NCBI GenBank assembly: GCA_030691585.1
Contig: JAUYEC010000018.1
Span: forward strand, 1-20,299
Direction of reading: 5' to 3'
Origin: Candidatus Omnitrophota bacterium
GTDB lineage: Bacteria; Omnitrophota; Gorgyraeia; Gygaellales; Profunditerraquicolaceae
Length of the DNA: 20,299 bases
Numbering within the stretch: position 1 is the first letter of the stretch; every line of letters starts with the position of its first letter. Positions 13,337-20,299 of the stretch are shown piece after piece. Below the pieces are notes generated by a model that searched no databases, was not told where the DNA came from, and worked only from the letters and a program-made list of their open reading frames with translations. The translations under genes were made by a program, and so were the position numbers.

Positions 13337-14299
13337 GTTTTTATTTTTTAGGTAACCAATGATATCCTTGATTATTTCAGGCAAGGTGTATGTAGGCTTA
13401 AAACCGGTCAAATTCCTGATCTTGGTTGTATCGGGGACGCGGCGCTGCATATCTTCAAAACCTTCTTCGTAGGCCTTTTCGTAGGGAATATATTTTGTGG
13501 TTGATGAACTTTTTGTCAATTCGATGATCTTTTTGGCCAGGCCCTCCATACTGATCTCATCCTGGCTCCCGATATTGAACACCTGGCCCACGGCCTCGGG
13601 CGTCTGTATCAGCTTTACGAGGGCGCCAACCACGTCTTTTACATGGGTAAAGCATCTCGTTTGCTTTCCGGTGCCGTAGATGGTCAACGGCTCCTTCTTC
13701 AAAGCCTGCCCTACGAAACGGGGCATAACCATCCCGTATACGCCTGTCTGCCTCGGCCCTACGGTATTGAACAAGCGCACAATCACCGATGGCAGGCCCT
13801 TTTCCTTCCAGTAAACATAGGCCAACATCTCATCAACAGCTTTAGCGGTAGAATATCCCCAGCGCGTCTTTAAGGGCGACCCCAGTATCCTGTCGTCGGT
13901 CTCCTTGAGGAGCCCGCTGGTATTCTTCCCGTAGATCTCCGAAGTGGAAGTAATAAGGACTTTTCTGTGGTAGCGGTGCGCCATCTCAAGCACCAGTTCG
14001 CTGCCGCGTATATTTGTAGTAAGTGACTCCAGGGGTTTCTTGACTATCAGCTCCACTCCGACAGCCGCGGCAAGGTGATATACGACATCCGCCTGCTCGA
14101 CGAACTTGTCCAGAAGGCGCTCATCGAGGATCGAACCGATGACCAATTTGAATTTCGGGTTTGCCTTAAGCTGCGCTATATTCTCCATCCTGCCCGTAGA
14201 AAGGTTATCGAGAACAATAACCTCATCGCCTATCGACAACAACTGTTCGCTCAAATGCGAACCGATAAAACCTGCACCGCCTGTGATCAACGCCTTCAT
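13322..14299 (-). CDS. NAD-dependent sugar-nucleotide epimerase/decarboxylase (extended SDR)
   Basis: A 325-residue cytoplasmic enzyme that modifies an NDP-sugar for the polysaccharide. N-terminal NAD site GGAGFIGSH at 7-15, acidic residue at the end of strand 2 (IVLDNLSTG), VYHLAAAVGV, STSEIYGKN at about 117-125, and catalytic YSTAK. Substrate region: VRLFNTVGPRQTGVYGMVMP followed by the CFTHVKDVV strand. Overall it looks most like UDP-glucuronate decarboxylase or GalE/dTDP-glucose dehydratase relatives; I cannot choose. The strong ribosome site GGAGG lies 5 bases before the ATG, inside the previous gene, and ATGA overlaps that gene's stop. The last residues and stop come from a repeat arm. 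Confidence 0.9.
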   Translation of the reverse strand: MKALITGGAGFIGSHLSEQLLSIGDEVIVLDNLSTGRMENIAQLKANPKFKLVIGSILDERLLDKFVEQADVVYHLAAAVGVELIVKKPLESLTTNIRGSELVLEMAHRYHRKVLITSTSEIYGKNTSGLLKETDDRILGSPLKTRWGYSTAKAVDEMLAYVYWKEKGLPSVIVRLFNTVGPRQTGVYGMVMPRFVGQALKKEPLTIYGTGKQTRCFTHVKDVVGALVKLIQTPEAVGQVFNIGSQDEISMEGLAKKIIELTKSSSTTKYIPYEKAYEEGFEDMQRRVPDTTKIRNLTGFKPTYTLPEIIKDIIGYLKNKNRDGS

Positions 14300-14823
14300 T
14301 CTTCCTCCGTTTCGTTTTGTCCTTTATACATTATGTATTTTAATAAGAAGCTTGACCTCAAGATTTCCCGGGGCCGCGGCCGATAAGATAAACCCGCCAA
14401 CCCTATCAGCAGCAATAACGCTCTGACGGCCCAATCCGTGAAGAATATACGTTTATGCAGAACCAAAAGAAAAAATATATTTGACAGGACGGCGATGATC
14501 AAAATAGAACCCGCATTCACCAGGCAAAATGAATAGATTTTTTTTCCGCATACTTTGATAAAATTCGCGGCGCTGCCGGGGCGCGCAAAATCCCTGATCC
14601 TGGATTTCCAGAAATCATATAAATGAATTGAAAATTTAGCGGACCTGCTGTCAGCCAAAACCGACATATTACGGGGCCCATTTACCTGGCTTATCCTGCC
14701 AAAAAAACTATATTTAAAACCGGCCCTTGCCCGGGTGATAACCGCTTCGATCAACTTAAATATACAGCTATCAGCCGTGATCTTGTCCAGCCTGTTTTCA
14801 ATATAAAGGACACCTCTCTTCAT
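14296..14823 (-). CDS. Small unknown membrane protein in the polysaccharide operon
   Basis: 175 residues, family not recognised. The first 95 residues are basic and aromatic, with SFFGRISQV and a later FWKSRIRDFARPG. Then come two transmembrane segments at about 100-118 (LVNAGSILIIAVLSNIFFLL) and about 127-146 (WAVRALLLLIGLAGLSY), and an acidic end NETEEE. The basic, SFFG/FLLKYI-rich style recalls the cytoplasmic segment found before the transporter-like part of some O-antigen polymerase proteins, so it may be a partner of the Wzy-like genes here; this is weak inference. ATGA overlaps on both sides show that it is a real, translationally coupled gene. Confidence 0.75.
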   Translation of the reverse strand: MKRGVLYIENRLDKITADSCIFKLIEAVITRARAGFKYSFFGRISQVNGPRNMSVLADSRSAKFSIHLYDFWKSRIRDFARPGSAANFIKVCGKKIYSFCLVNAGSILIIAVLSNIFFLLVLHKRIFFTDWAVRALLLLIGLAGLSYRPRPREILRSSFLLKYIMYKGQNETEEE

Positions 14824-15374
14824 ACGCTGTTATCCACATTTTTCATCAGGACCTTAATATCATATTTATCGGTTTTAAAAATAAACGGCAAACCCAGGCG
14901 CAGGATCTGGCCGTTATAATACAGATCGGTCCCCCTGATCTGCACCTTAAGCCACAATTTCACGGATAAGTTTTTAAATTTAGAGGCTCCAAATATTATT
15001 TTTCTTAATTTTCCGTCCTCATCTATCCCGAGATTACCATATTCAATGAACGGGCTGGATTCTCCAACCCAGATTATTCCCCCTATTACTTTGCCTTGCT
15101 CATCAACCTGCTGAGTGCCTATCATGACAGAATTTAAAGCTGCCGGCGTAAGTTCAACCAATTCACAAAGAGCCCTGATCTGCGTATATTGAGGCGGCAC
15201 CTCTTGCGCGACAATGATAATTTTCGCCTCCGGCGCTTTTTTTTCCTTTTGCCCAAAAGAAAAAAACACGGGGGTCAAACTCACAAAAAAAACGATCACC
15301 AGGAAATCGATTATGTTAATTTTGCCGAATAATCTTCCTTTTTCATCAATGACCTTCGCGGTTATTTTATTCAT
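14820..15374 (-). CDS. DUF4330-like membrane-anchored protein
   Basis: 184 residues from the ATG at 15374. It opens MNKITAKVIDEKGRLFGKIN, then a transmembrane segment IIDFLVIVFFVSLTPVFFSF at about 21-40, then a soluble beta-rich domain of about 140 residues on the periplasmic side. The IDEKGRLFGKINIIDFLVI opening is the recognisable signature of DUF4330, whose function is not known. I prefer 15374 over an upstream in-frame ATG at 15395 because it follows the previous stop by 2 bases and AAAGG lies 7 bases before it. Its stop overlaps the next ATG as ATGA. Confidence 0.8.
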   Translation of the reverse strand: MNKITAKVIDEKGRLFGKINIIDFLVIVFFVSLTPVFFSFGQKEKKAPEAKIIIVAQEVPPQYTQIRALCELVELTPAALNSVMIGTQQVDEQGKVIGGIIWVGESSPFIEYGNLGIDEDGKLRKIIFGASKFKNLSVKLWLKVQIRGTDLYYNGQILRLGLPFIFKTDKYDIKVLMKNVDNSV

Positions 15375-15376
15375 AG

Positions 15377-17251
15377 CTAAACCTTTCCCTTCCACCAGTA
15401 ATACAAAATACCCATATATTCATGCACGATACCTTTGATCTGCTCGGTGCTTATCATCTTCCCGAATTTTTTTCCGGGGCCTTCTTTGCCGTCAACCGCG
15501 TAAAACAGGCTGTCATTAACCGGGGTACAAGTTACGCTGATATTACGGCTAATCTTATTAAAAACAAGTTTAGCCCTAAGCATATGATACGGCGAACTCA
15601 CTAATAATATACTATTCATATGATTTTTATCAAGGATTTCTGTTGAAAATTTTACATTTTCGACGGTATTTTTCGCTTTATCTTCCAAAATGATCGCGTT
15701 TTCCGGCACCCCGAAAGAAACGGCTAAGGCCTTCATGACCAGGACCTCATCAAAAAAGTATTTATACCCGGAGCTAAACAGTATTTTGCCGGCATATCCT
15801 TCTTTATACAGCTCTACCGCGCGGTTAACCCTTTCCTCGAACCCTTGCCCGGCCTTACCGGATTCACCCACACCTCCGGCAAAAACGACGATACAATCGG
15901 ATTTTAGCGGTTCCTGAGAGATCTTTAAGGGCCCTGCCAAAATCCAGACTAACGGCGTATAAAAGAGCATCAGGTATACGGCCAAAACCGCGGCTGCCGA
16001 TTTAAGGGCCGTCCTGCTGGTTTTTTTATACATTTTCACGAAACTCTGCGTCCAATCCGCCGGCGTGCTTGTTTTTTTCTCAAACGCCTCCTCGATCAAA
16101 CCGCTCATTTCATCTATCCTGCGCGCCCAGCTGTTCTTCTTCGCGGAAGCAATGCGCCTGGATTTGAGCCCGCTGTCCCCGGGGTCATCTATAGCCGCGG
16201 AGATCATCTTCATAAATTCTTCTTTGCTGGCGGCTACGGCCACCAGACCCCCGTTCTCCGAATTAAAATTAACGACTTCGGGCAGGTCCGTGGATATCAC
16301 GGGCTTGCCTAAGGCATGGTACTCATTCAACTTGGTAGGATAGACCGTCTCGGTATATCCCGACCTCAGATACGGGATAATGCCGACGCTGAATTCGCTG
16401 ATGTAATTTGGCAGTTCGGAAAATTCTTTTTTCCCCAAAAAGAACACGTTTTTCAGGCCGGCTATCCGGGATATGTCCGTTTGCAGCGGCCCTACCAGGA
16501 CCATGGACCAATCCGGCCTGCTCCTTGCTATGTATTCCAACAGCTCAAAATCCAGATGCCTGTGTATGCCGCCGATATAGCCGATGACCGGAGCGCGTAT
16601 ATTTTTTATATCCTCCGCTGCTTGATGGGGGGTGGGCCGGAAATTTTCAAAATCCGCTATTCTTACTCCAAAAGGAAAAATATGAACAGCGTCATTAAAT
16701 CTCAAACATTTATCGCTCAATACTGTTCCTTGCGCAAACACGATATCGCATTTTGCGACTAATTCCTTCTCTGTCTTCTCCACTTTTTTCGGATTGGAGA
16801 CCAGCTTGGAGAAATCGGCGATACAATAATAGACCGACAGCTTATTGTCGATATTGTTTATAATATCCAGGGCGGTCCCTGTGGGCAAAAATGTCCAGAT
16901 GATCGGATCGCGGAATTTCATTACTTTCATCCATCGCCTGAGCGGCTTAAGCAGCAGGTATTTATTGATCCGCCTTGCAAACCGCGAATATTGGAATGGC
17001 AGCACAAGCGGAGAATATATAAATAAATTTTCCGATTCCCTCCTGAAGCCCTTGACGCTTTTAAACCAGTCGATCGTTCTCTTGTGCAGCCTCGGCACAT
17101 CCTTGAAGCCGGGGGGGCGCACGCCGGTATTTTCTATAAACAAAACCTTATTGCCGGACCTGGCGAATGTCGACATTATCTCCTGGTGGCCCTGCCATAC
17201 AAAATCCCAGTCTATGGATGATATGCAGATAATATTCTGGTTTTTAAGCAT
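15377..17251 (-). CDS. Glycosyltransferase (TuaH-like GT-B) fused to a DUF218/YdcF-ElyC-like domain
   Basis: A 624-residue two-part protein. Residues 1-390 are a GT-B transferase: IICISSIDWDFVWQGHQEIM at the start, PVIGYIGGIHRHLDFELL at 221-238 opening the donor half, and YPTKLNEYHALGKPVIS at 304-320 as the donor-binding motif. A transmembrane helix at about 417-440 then leads to a DUF218 domain at about 450-620: DCIVVFAGG with a nearby glycine loop, ERVNRAVELYKEGYAGKI, LFSSGY at 491-496, EDKAKNTVENVKFSTEIL at 523-540 and LLVSSPYHMLRAKLVF at 549-564. In E. coli, DUF218 proteins such as ElyC and SanA act in the envelope. The helix would put the transferase in the cytoplasm and DUF218 in the periplasm. 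The ATG overlaps the upstream gene by 8 bases, with AAGG 8 bases before it. Confidence 0.88.
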   Translation of the reverse strand: MLKNQNIICISSIDWDFVWQGHQEIMSTFARSGNKVLFIENTGVRPPGFKDVPRLHKRTIDWFKSVKGFRRESENLFIYSPLVLPFQYSRFARRINKYLLLKPLRRWMKVMKFRDPIIWTFLPTGTALDIINNIDNKLSVYYCIADFSKLVSNPKKVEKTEKELVAKCDIVFAQGTVLSDKCLRFNDAVHIFPFGVRIADFENFRPTPHQAAEDIKNIRAPVIGYIGGIHRHLDFELLEYIARSRPDWSMVLVGPLQTDISRIAGLKNVFFLGKKEFSELPNYISEFSVGIIPYLRSGYTETVYPTKLNEYHALGKPVISTDLPEVVNFNSENGGLVAVAASKEEFMKMISAAIDDPGDSGLKSRRIASAKKNSWARRIDEMSGLIEEAFEKKTSTPADWTQSFVKMYKKTSRTALKSAAAVLAVYLMLFYTPLVWILAGPLKISQEPLKSDCIVVFAGGVGESGKAGQGFEERVNRAVELYKEGYAGKILFSSGYKYFFDEVLVMKALAVSFGVPENAIILEDKAKNTVENVKFSTEILDKNHMNSILLVSSPYHMLRAKLVFNKISRNISVTCTPVNDSLFYAVDGKEGPGKKFGKMISTEQIKGIVHEYMGILYYWWKGKV

Positions 17252-18566
17252 TCTTTTCGCCTTCTATATTTTTCAAGGAAAAGATAAGCCCGGCTATTAT
17301 CCAAAAATACCGGAAGTTATCCAGATCAATAAAGAACATATTGACCAAGAAGATCACAAGTATTGCCTTGAATACAAGTTTAGTGCCGTAGAGCGGACTG
17401 TCCCTGCCCTGCGCGCGGAGAATACGGAATAAACTTATTATGAAAACTAAAGAAACAATAAACCCCAGGATCCCGGTCTGCGCCAGGACCTGCAAATAAG
17501 TGTTATGCGCCGAGCGCGAATAAGGCGCGGTAAAATATCCCTGCGACGGCAATACTCCTACGCCTATACCTAATAAGGGGTGATTGACGAATGTCCTGCC
17601 TGAATCCCTTAATTCGATAAAACGGTTATGCAAATGCGCGTTAAAAGAAACAAATTTTTCCGAGACCCAGCCCATCCGGTTTATAATCGCCCCCCCATCC
17701 AATTTGTATTGCACGGCCGAAGACATAGGTACCATATCCGGGGAAGTTTTATATACGGTCACAGGAAAAATATACCAGACAGTGAGCACCAATACACAAA
17801 CCGTGATCAAGAACATGGCCAATTTTGAATAGGACAGGATTGCGCGGCGTTTTACCCCCCGCCACATGAACAGGAATATTAATCCCCACCCCAAACCGAT
17901 AATATCACGGGAGAACGTAAAAAATAAAGCTGCCGCGCTTAATATAAGATAAACGAGGTAAAGGCGGCGCCGGACACAGGACCCGCAGCTTGAGGCCTTT
18001 TCTACCAGCAGCATCATGATTATTATTAAAAATGATGACAGGAAACTCGGAGAAGAAAAAACGCTTTGCACGCGCGGCAAGAAACGCAGCGGGAGGTCCA
18101 ATATACCGGGCGGACAAAGAAAAACGCTCGAGCGCCCTGTCATAAAAAACACAATCCCTGAAAAAGCGAACGCGATTACATAGAGCCCCGAGAACAATAT
18201 GCTGTCAAGCGCCATCCTGAATTTTGCGGCGGAATCGATCTCTTCGGAAATGACATAGGCCAAGCTTAAAAGATACATCTTGATGGCCAGGCCGGCTAAG
18301 CTTATCTGGCCCAACGGCGAGAAATACGCGGAAATACAGAATACAATGAGCATGGCCAAAAATAGCCGGAATTTAGCGTTAAGCCGGAACTTGCCGGCCA
18401 AAATTCTCCTGGGAAGCCATATAAGAAAAAAAGCCAGGAATAAAAGGTCCGCTATCTGAACAGGCTTGTTCATTAAGCTGTATATTCCCGCGATCGGCAT
18501 AAGGAATAATACCAACAACAAAAACCTGAAATCCAACGTTATAATCTCTTTCTTTTTAACATCCAT
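17244..18566 (-). CDS. O-antigen polymerase/ligase-like membrane protein (first copy)
   Basis: 440 residues with about a dozen hydrophobic segments. Wzy/WaaL family marks are FTFSRDIIGLGWGL at about 217-230 with its arginine, a large periplasmic loop rich in aromatic and charged residues, NHPLLGIGVGVLPS, and SRSAHNTYLQVLAQTGILGF with the conserved histidine. It diverges from the second copy at 10707-11933 everywhere outside these motifs, so they are not a recent duplication. The ATG lies 6 bases after the radical SAM stop; the 3' end overlaps the next gene by 8 bases. Confidence 0.87.
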   Translation of the reverse strand: MDVKKKEIITLDFRFLLLVLFLMPIAGIYSLMNKPVQIADLLFLAFFLIWLPRRILAGKFRLNAKFRLFLAMLIVFCISAYFSPLGQISLAGLAIKMYLLSLAYVISEEIDSAAKFRMALDSILFSGLYVIAFAFSGIVFFMTGRSSVFLCPPGILDLPLRFLPRVQSVFSSPSFLSSFLIIIMMLLVEKASSCGSCVRRRLYLVYLILSAAALFFTFSRDIIGLGWGLIFLFMWRGVKRRAILSYSKLAMFLITVCVLVLTVWYIFPVTVYKTSPDMVPMSSAVQYKLDGGAIINRMGWVSEKFVSFNAHLHNRFIELRDSGRTFVNHPLLGIGVGVLPSQGYFTAPYSRSAHNTYLQVLAQTGILGFIVSLVFIISLFRILRAQGRDSPLYGTKLVFKAILVIFLVNMFFIDLDNFRYFWIIAGLIFSLKNIEGEKNA

Positions 18567-18572
18567 TTTGTT

Positions 18573-20021
18573 TCATTCGCTTGATTTTATGCGCCTGTTT
18601 TTTTGAGGCATCATTATAGCATTTATCGCGTTTAATAAAAAAGAAAATCCGCACCTTAAAAGGCCCGTAAAGCCCGCTTCTTTGGCGAGGTTAAAGATGA
18701 TCCTGGGTCGTAAATAAAAGCATACAAGCGAGCGGATATACCAATTACGCACATCGGCGATAGTCATTCCGCGCGGAGCAAAAGTAGGCTGGGTCATGGT
18801 TGCCGAGCGATAATCAAGATCGGCTGTCCCATACTGCTCGATCGTATTGTAATCCGGCGTTCCCGGCACCGGCGTATAGAAATAGGGCACAAAATAATCC
18901 AGCCCTATTTTTTTGGCAAAACAGATCGTATCCCTGATAGTAGAGACAGCCTCCTGCGGCCCCCCTATTATAAAAGAACCGCTCGATTTGATCTTATGCT
19001 TTCTTGTCAATCCGGCCGCCCTTCGCGAATCCTCCAGCTTGATCCCTTTATTATACCTTTCAAGCACCGCCGCATTACCGCTCTCCATCCCGAACCAAAT
19101 GGAGCGGCACCCTGCTTTATACATAACCCCGAGCATTTCGTCATCAACGCTATCGACCCTGGCATCACATGACCAGGTAAGATCATATCGGGCATCTATA
19201 AGGCGGCGGCATAGATCAATGATCCTTTGCCTGTTTAAAGCCAGGTTTTCATCATATATAGTCAGGTCCCTCACCCCATAGGCTTTGACCAAGTGAGCTA
19301 CCAAATTCATAATATAATCCACGCTGTAAGACCGGAATGTCCTGCCGTGCACGATATTATTACAAAAAGAACAGGAATAAGGGCATCCGCGCGAAGTAAC
19401 GATATAGGCCGACGGTAAGCGCGTTTTTCGCGAAAGAGTCGGCTGGTATTTCCGGACGTAATCCTCCAGCAGGTGCCACGCCGGAAGAGGCAAAGTATCG
19501 AGGCCGCTGATCAACGCGCGCGGCGGAGTCAAGCGGATCCCGTCTTTGGCCCGGATCACGAGGCCGGGGATCCTTGAAATATCCTCTTGCTTTTCGAGCG
19601 CTTTAATTAATTCAACTAAGGTATTTTCTCCCTCGCCGACAACGCCTATATCAAAAGAACCAAATGAGCTCATTGTTTCTTCGGGCAATGTGCTGACATG
19701 GATCCCGCCTATAATGATCGGCGCTTTATTCATTCTTTTACGTAAGAGCGCGGCCATCCGGGAACTGCCATGAATATTCGCTGTCATAGCAGTCAGCCCG
19801 ATGAAACGCGGCTCAAGCGCTGCAATAGATTCCACGACTTCATCTAAACCGCCAATTGCTGTTACCCCGTCTATAACAGCGACGGAATATCCATTCTCGA
19901 TGAGCGCGGCACCCAGATTCAGAAGATTCAGCGGCGGCCTGCTGGCACCCGCTGCCGAGAGCAGGCCAAACTCTTCTTTTGCCGAACTGCAGGCGGTGGC
20001 AAGGACAATATCTACGCTCAT
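18573..20021 (-). CDS. B12-binding-domain radical SAM protein
   Basis: 482 residues. The N-terminal cobalamin-binding-type domain spans about 1-160, with PPLNLLNLGAALIENGYSV, IIIGGIHVSTLPEE at 102-115 and VVGEGENTLVELI at 127-139. The radical SAM core has SRGCPYSCSFCNN, with cluster cysteines C213, C217 and C220 (CxxxCxxC), then IYDENLALN and WFGMESGNAAVLERYNKG, typical of the BchE/HpnJ-like group. I see no DxHxxG base-off cobalamin motif, as in many such proteins. The reaction is unknown; in this setting methylation or rearrangement of a sugar or lipid carrier is possible. AAAAGG sits 10 bases before the ATG. Confidence 0.9.
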   Translation of the reverse strand: MSVDIVLATACSSAKEEFGLLSAAGASRPPLNLLNLGAALIENGYSVAVIDGVTAIGGLDEVVESIAALEPRFIGLTAMTANIHGSSRMAALLRKRMNKAPIIIGGIHVSTLPEETMSSFGSFDIGVVGEGENTLVELIKALEKQEDISRIPGLVIRAKDGIRLTPPRALISGLDTLPLPAWHLLEDYVRKYQPTLSRKTRLPSAYIVTSRGCPYSCSFCNNIVHGRTFRSYSVDYIMNLVAHLVKAYGVRDLTIYDENLALNRQRIIDLCRRLIDARYDLTWSCDARVDSVDDEMLGVMYKAGCRSIWFGMESGNAAVLERYNKGIKLEDSRRAAGLTRKHKIKSSGSFIIGGPQEAVSTIRDTICFAKKIGLDYFVPYFYTPVPGTPDYNTIEQYGTADLDYRSATMTQPTFAPRGMTIADVRNWYIRSLVCFYLRPRIIFNLAKEAGFTGLLRCGFSFLLNAINAIMMPQKNRRIKSSE

Positions 20022-20026
20022 TTAGA

Positions 20027-20299
20027 TCATACCTTTTCGCAGATTATAAAATTAGATATGCCGAAAATTGGTATCACAAAAGGGGCTCTTTTTAAAAATG
20101 GAAAGATAAAACCCGGCGTTTTATTGGGAAAAATAACGCCCGCTGAAGCCTGTTTTACAAGCTTTGTCTTATTCTTAAACAAACCTGACAGATATTTCCG
20201 GCTGAACTTGATCACACCTCTGTGTTCCCGATGCGTCAGCGCATAGATAAACTGCGCGGGATTATTCCTGTTGACCTCAAAGACGCAGATATATTTCCG
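20027..20299 (-). CDS. C-terminal end of a probable SAM-dependent methyltransferase, partial
   Basis: An open frame of 90 codons entering from the window edge and ending with TGA at 20027. It reads YICVFEVNRNNPAQFIYALT and then HREHRGVIKFSRKYLSGLF, close in pattern to the post-core segment of class I methyltransferases of polysaccharide clusters (EPNRxNPxxFLxGL..ERGxLRFSRRYLxxL). The end, FVIPIFGISNFIICEKV, matches their last beta strand. The SAM site would lie outside the window. It is 5 bases upstream of the radical SAM start. A GTG at 20215 is not a needed start, since the frame stays open to the edge. Confidence 0.6.
   Translation of the reverse strand, partial: RKYICVFEVNRNNPAQFIYALTHREHRGVIKFSRKYLSGLFKNKTKLVKQASAGVIFPNKTPGFIFPFLKRAPFVIPIFGISNFIICEKV

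Overview
The window is a densely packed stretch of a Gram-negative bacterial genome. All 16 genes I can support lie on the minus strand and read from high to low coordinates; two of them are cut by the window edges. The outer-membrane secretin shows a double-membrane envelope. The mix of type IV pilus genes, Wzy/Wzx-style polysaccharide genes, a B12-type radical SAM protein and many short palindromic repeats with ends such as TGTAGGG or GGGGACAGCGAC resembles uncultured candidate-phylum genomes (Omnitrophota or a similar lineage). That placement is inference from style; there is no marker gene here.

Region 1 (20299 to about 8881) is a surface-polysaccharide locus. In transcription order it holds: the tail of a probable SAM methyltransferase; a B12-binding radical SAM protein; a first O-antigen polymerase/ligase-like membrane protein; a glycosyltransferase fused to a DUF218 (YdcF/ElyC-like) domain; a DUF4330 protein; a small unknown membrane protein; an NAD-dependent sugar-nucleotide epimerase/decarboxylase; a family-4 glycosyltransferase; a second polymerase/ligase; and a WecA-type sugar-phosphate transferase fused to the Rossmann half of a WbpM/CapD-like protein. 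Several neighbours overlap by ATGA, so most of this is probably one translationally coupled operon. WecA would start a lipid-linked glycan, the glycosyltransferases and the epimerase would build it, and the Wzy-like proteins would polymerise or transfer it.

Region 2 (8791 to 6251) is one large membrane protein of the spermidine-synthase-like type. Its gene carries at least six palindromic repeat elements inside the reading frame without interrupting it.

Region 3 (6254 to 1) is a type IV pilus (or type II secretion-like) alignment operon: promoter, a leader with a terminator-like hairpin, a small MerR-type regulator, then pilM, pilN, pilO (with a PilP-like C-terminal domain) and pilQ. The secretin is unusual: after the beta domain it continues into TPR-like repeats and then about 450 residues of TolA-like charged helix, still open at the window edge.

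The most notable features are the repeat elements that became protein-coding sequence or supplied stop codons, the secretin with the TolA-like tail, and three domain fusions (PilO-PilP, WecA-Rossmann, GT-DUF218). No RNA genes, CRISPR array, transposase or intergenic gap above 300 bases was seen.
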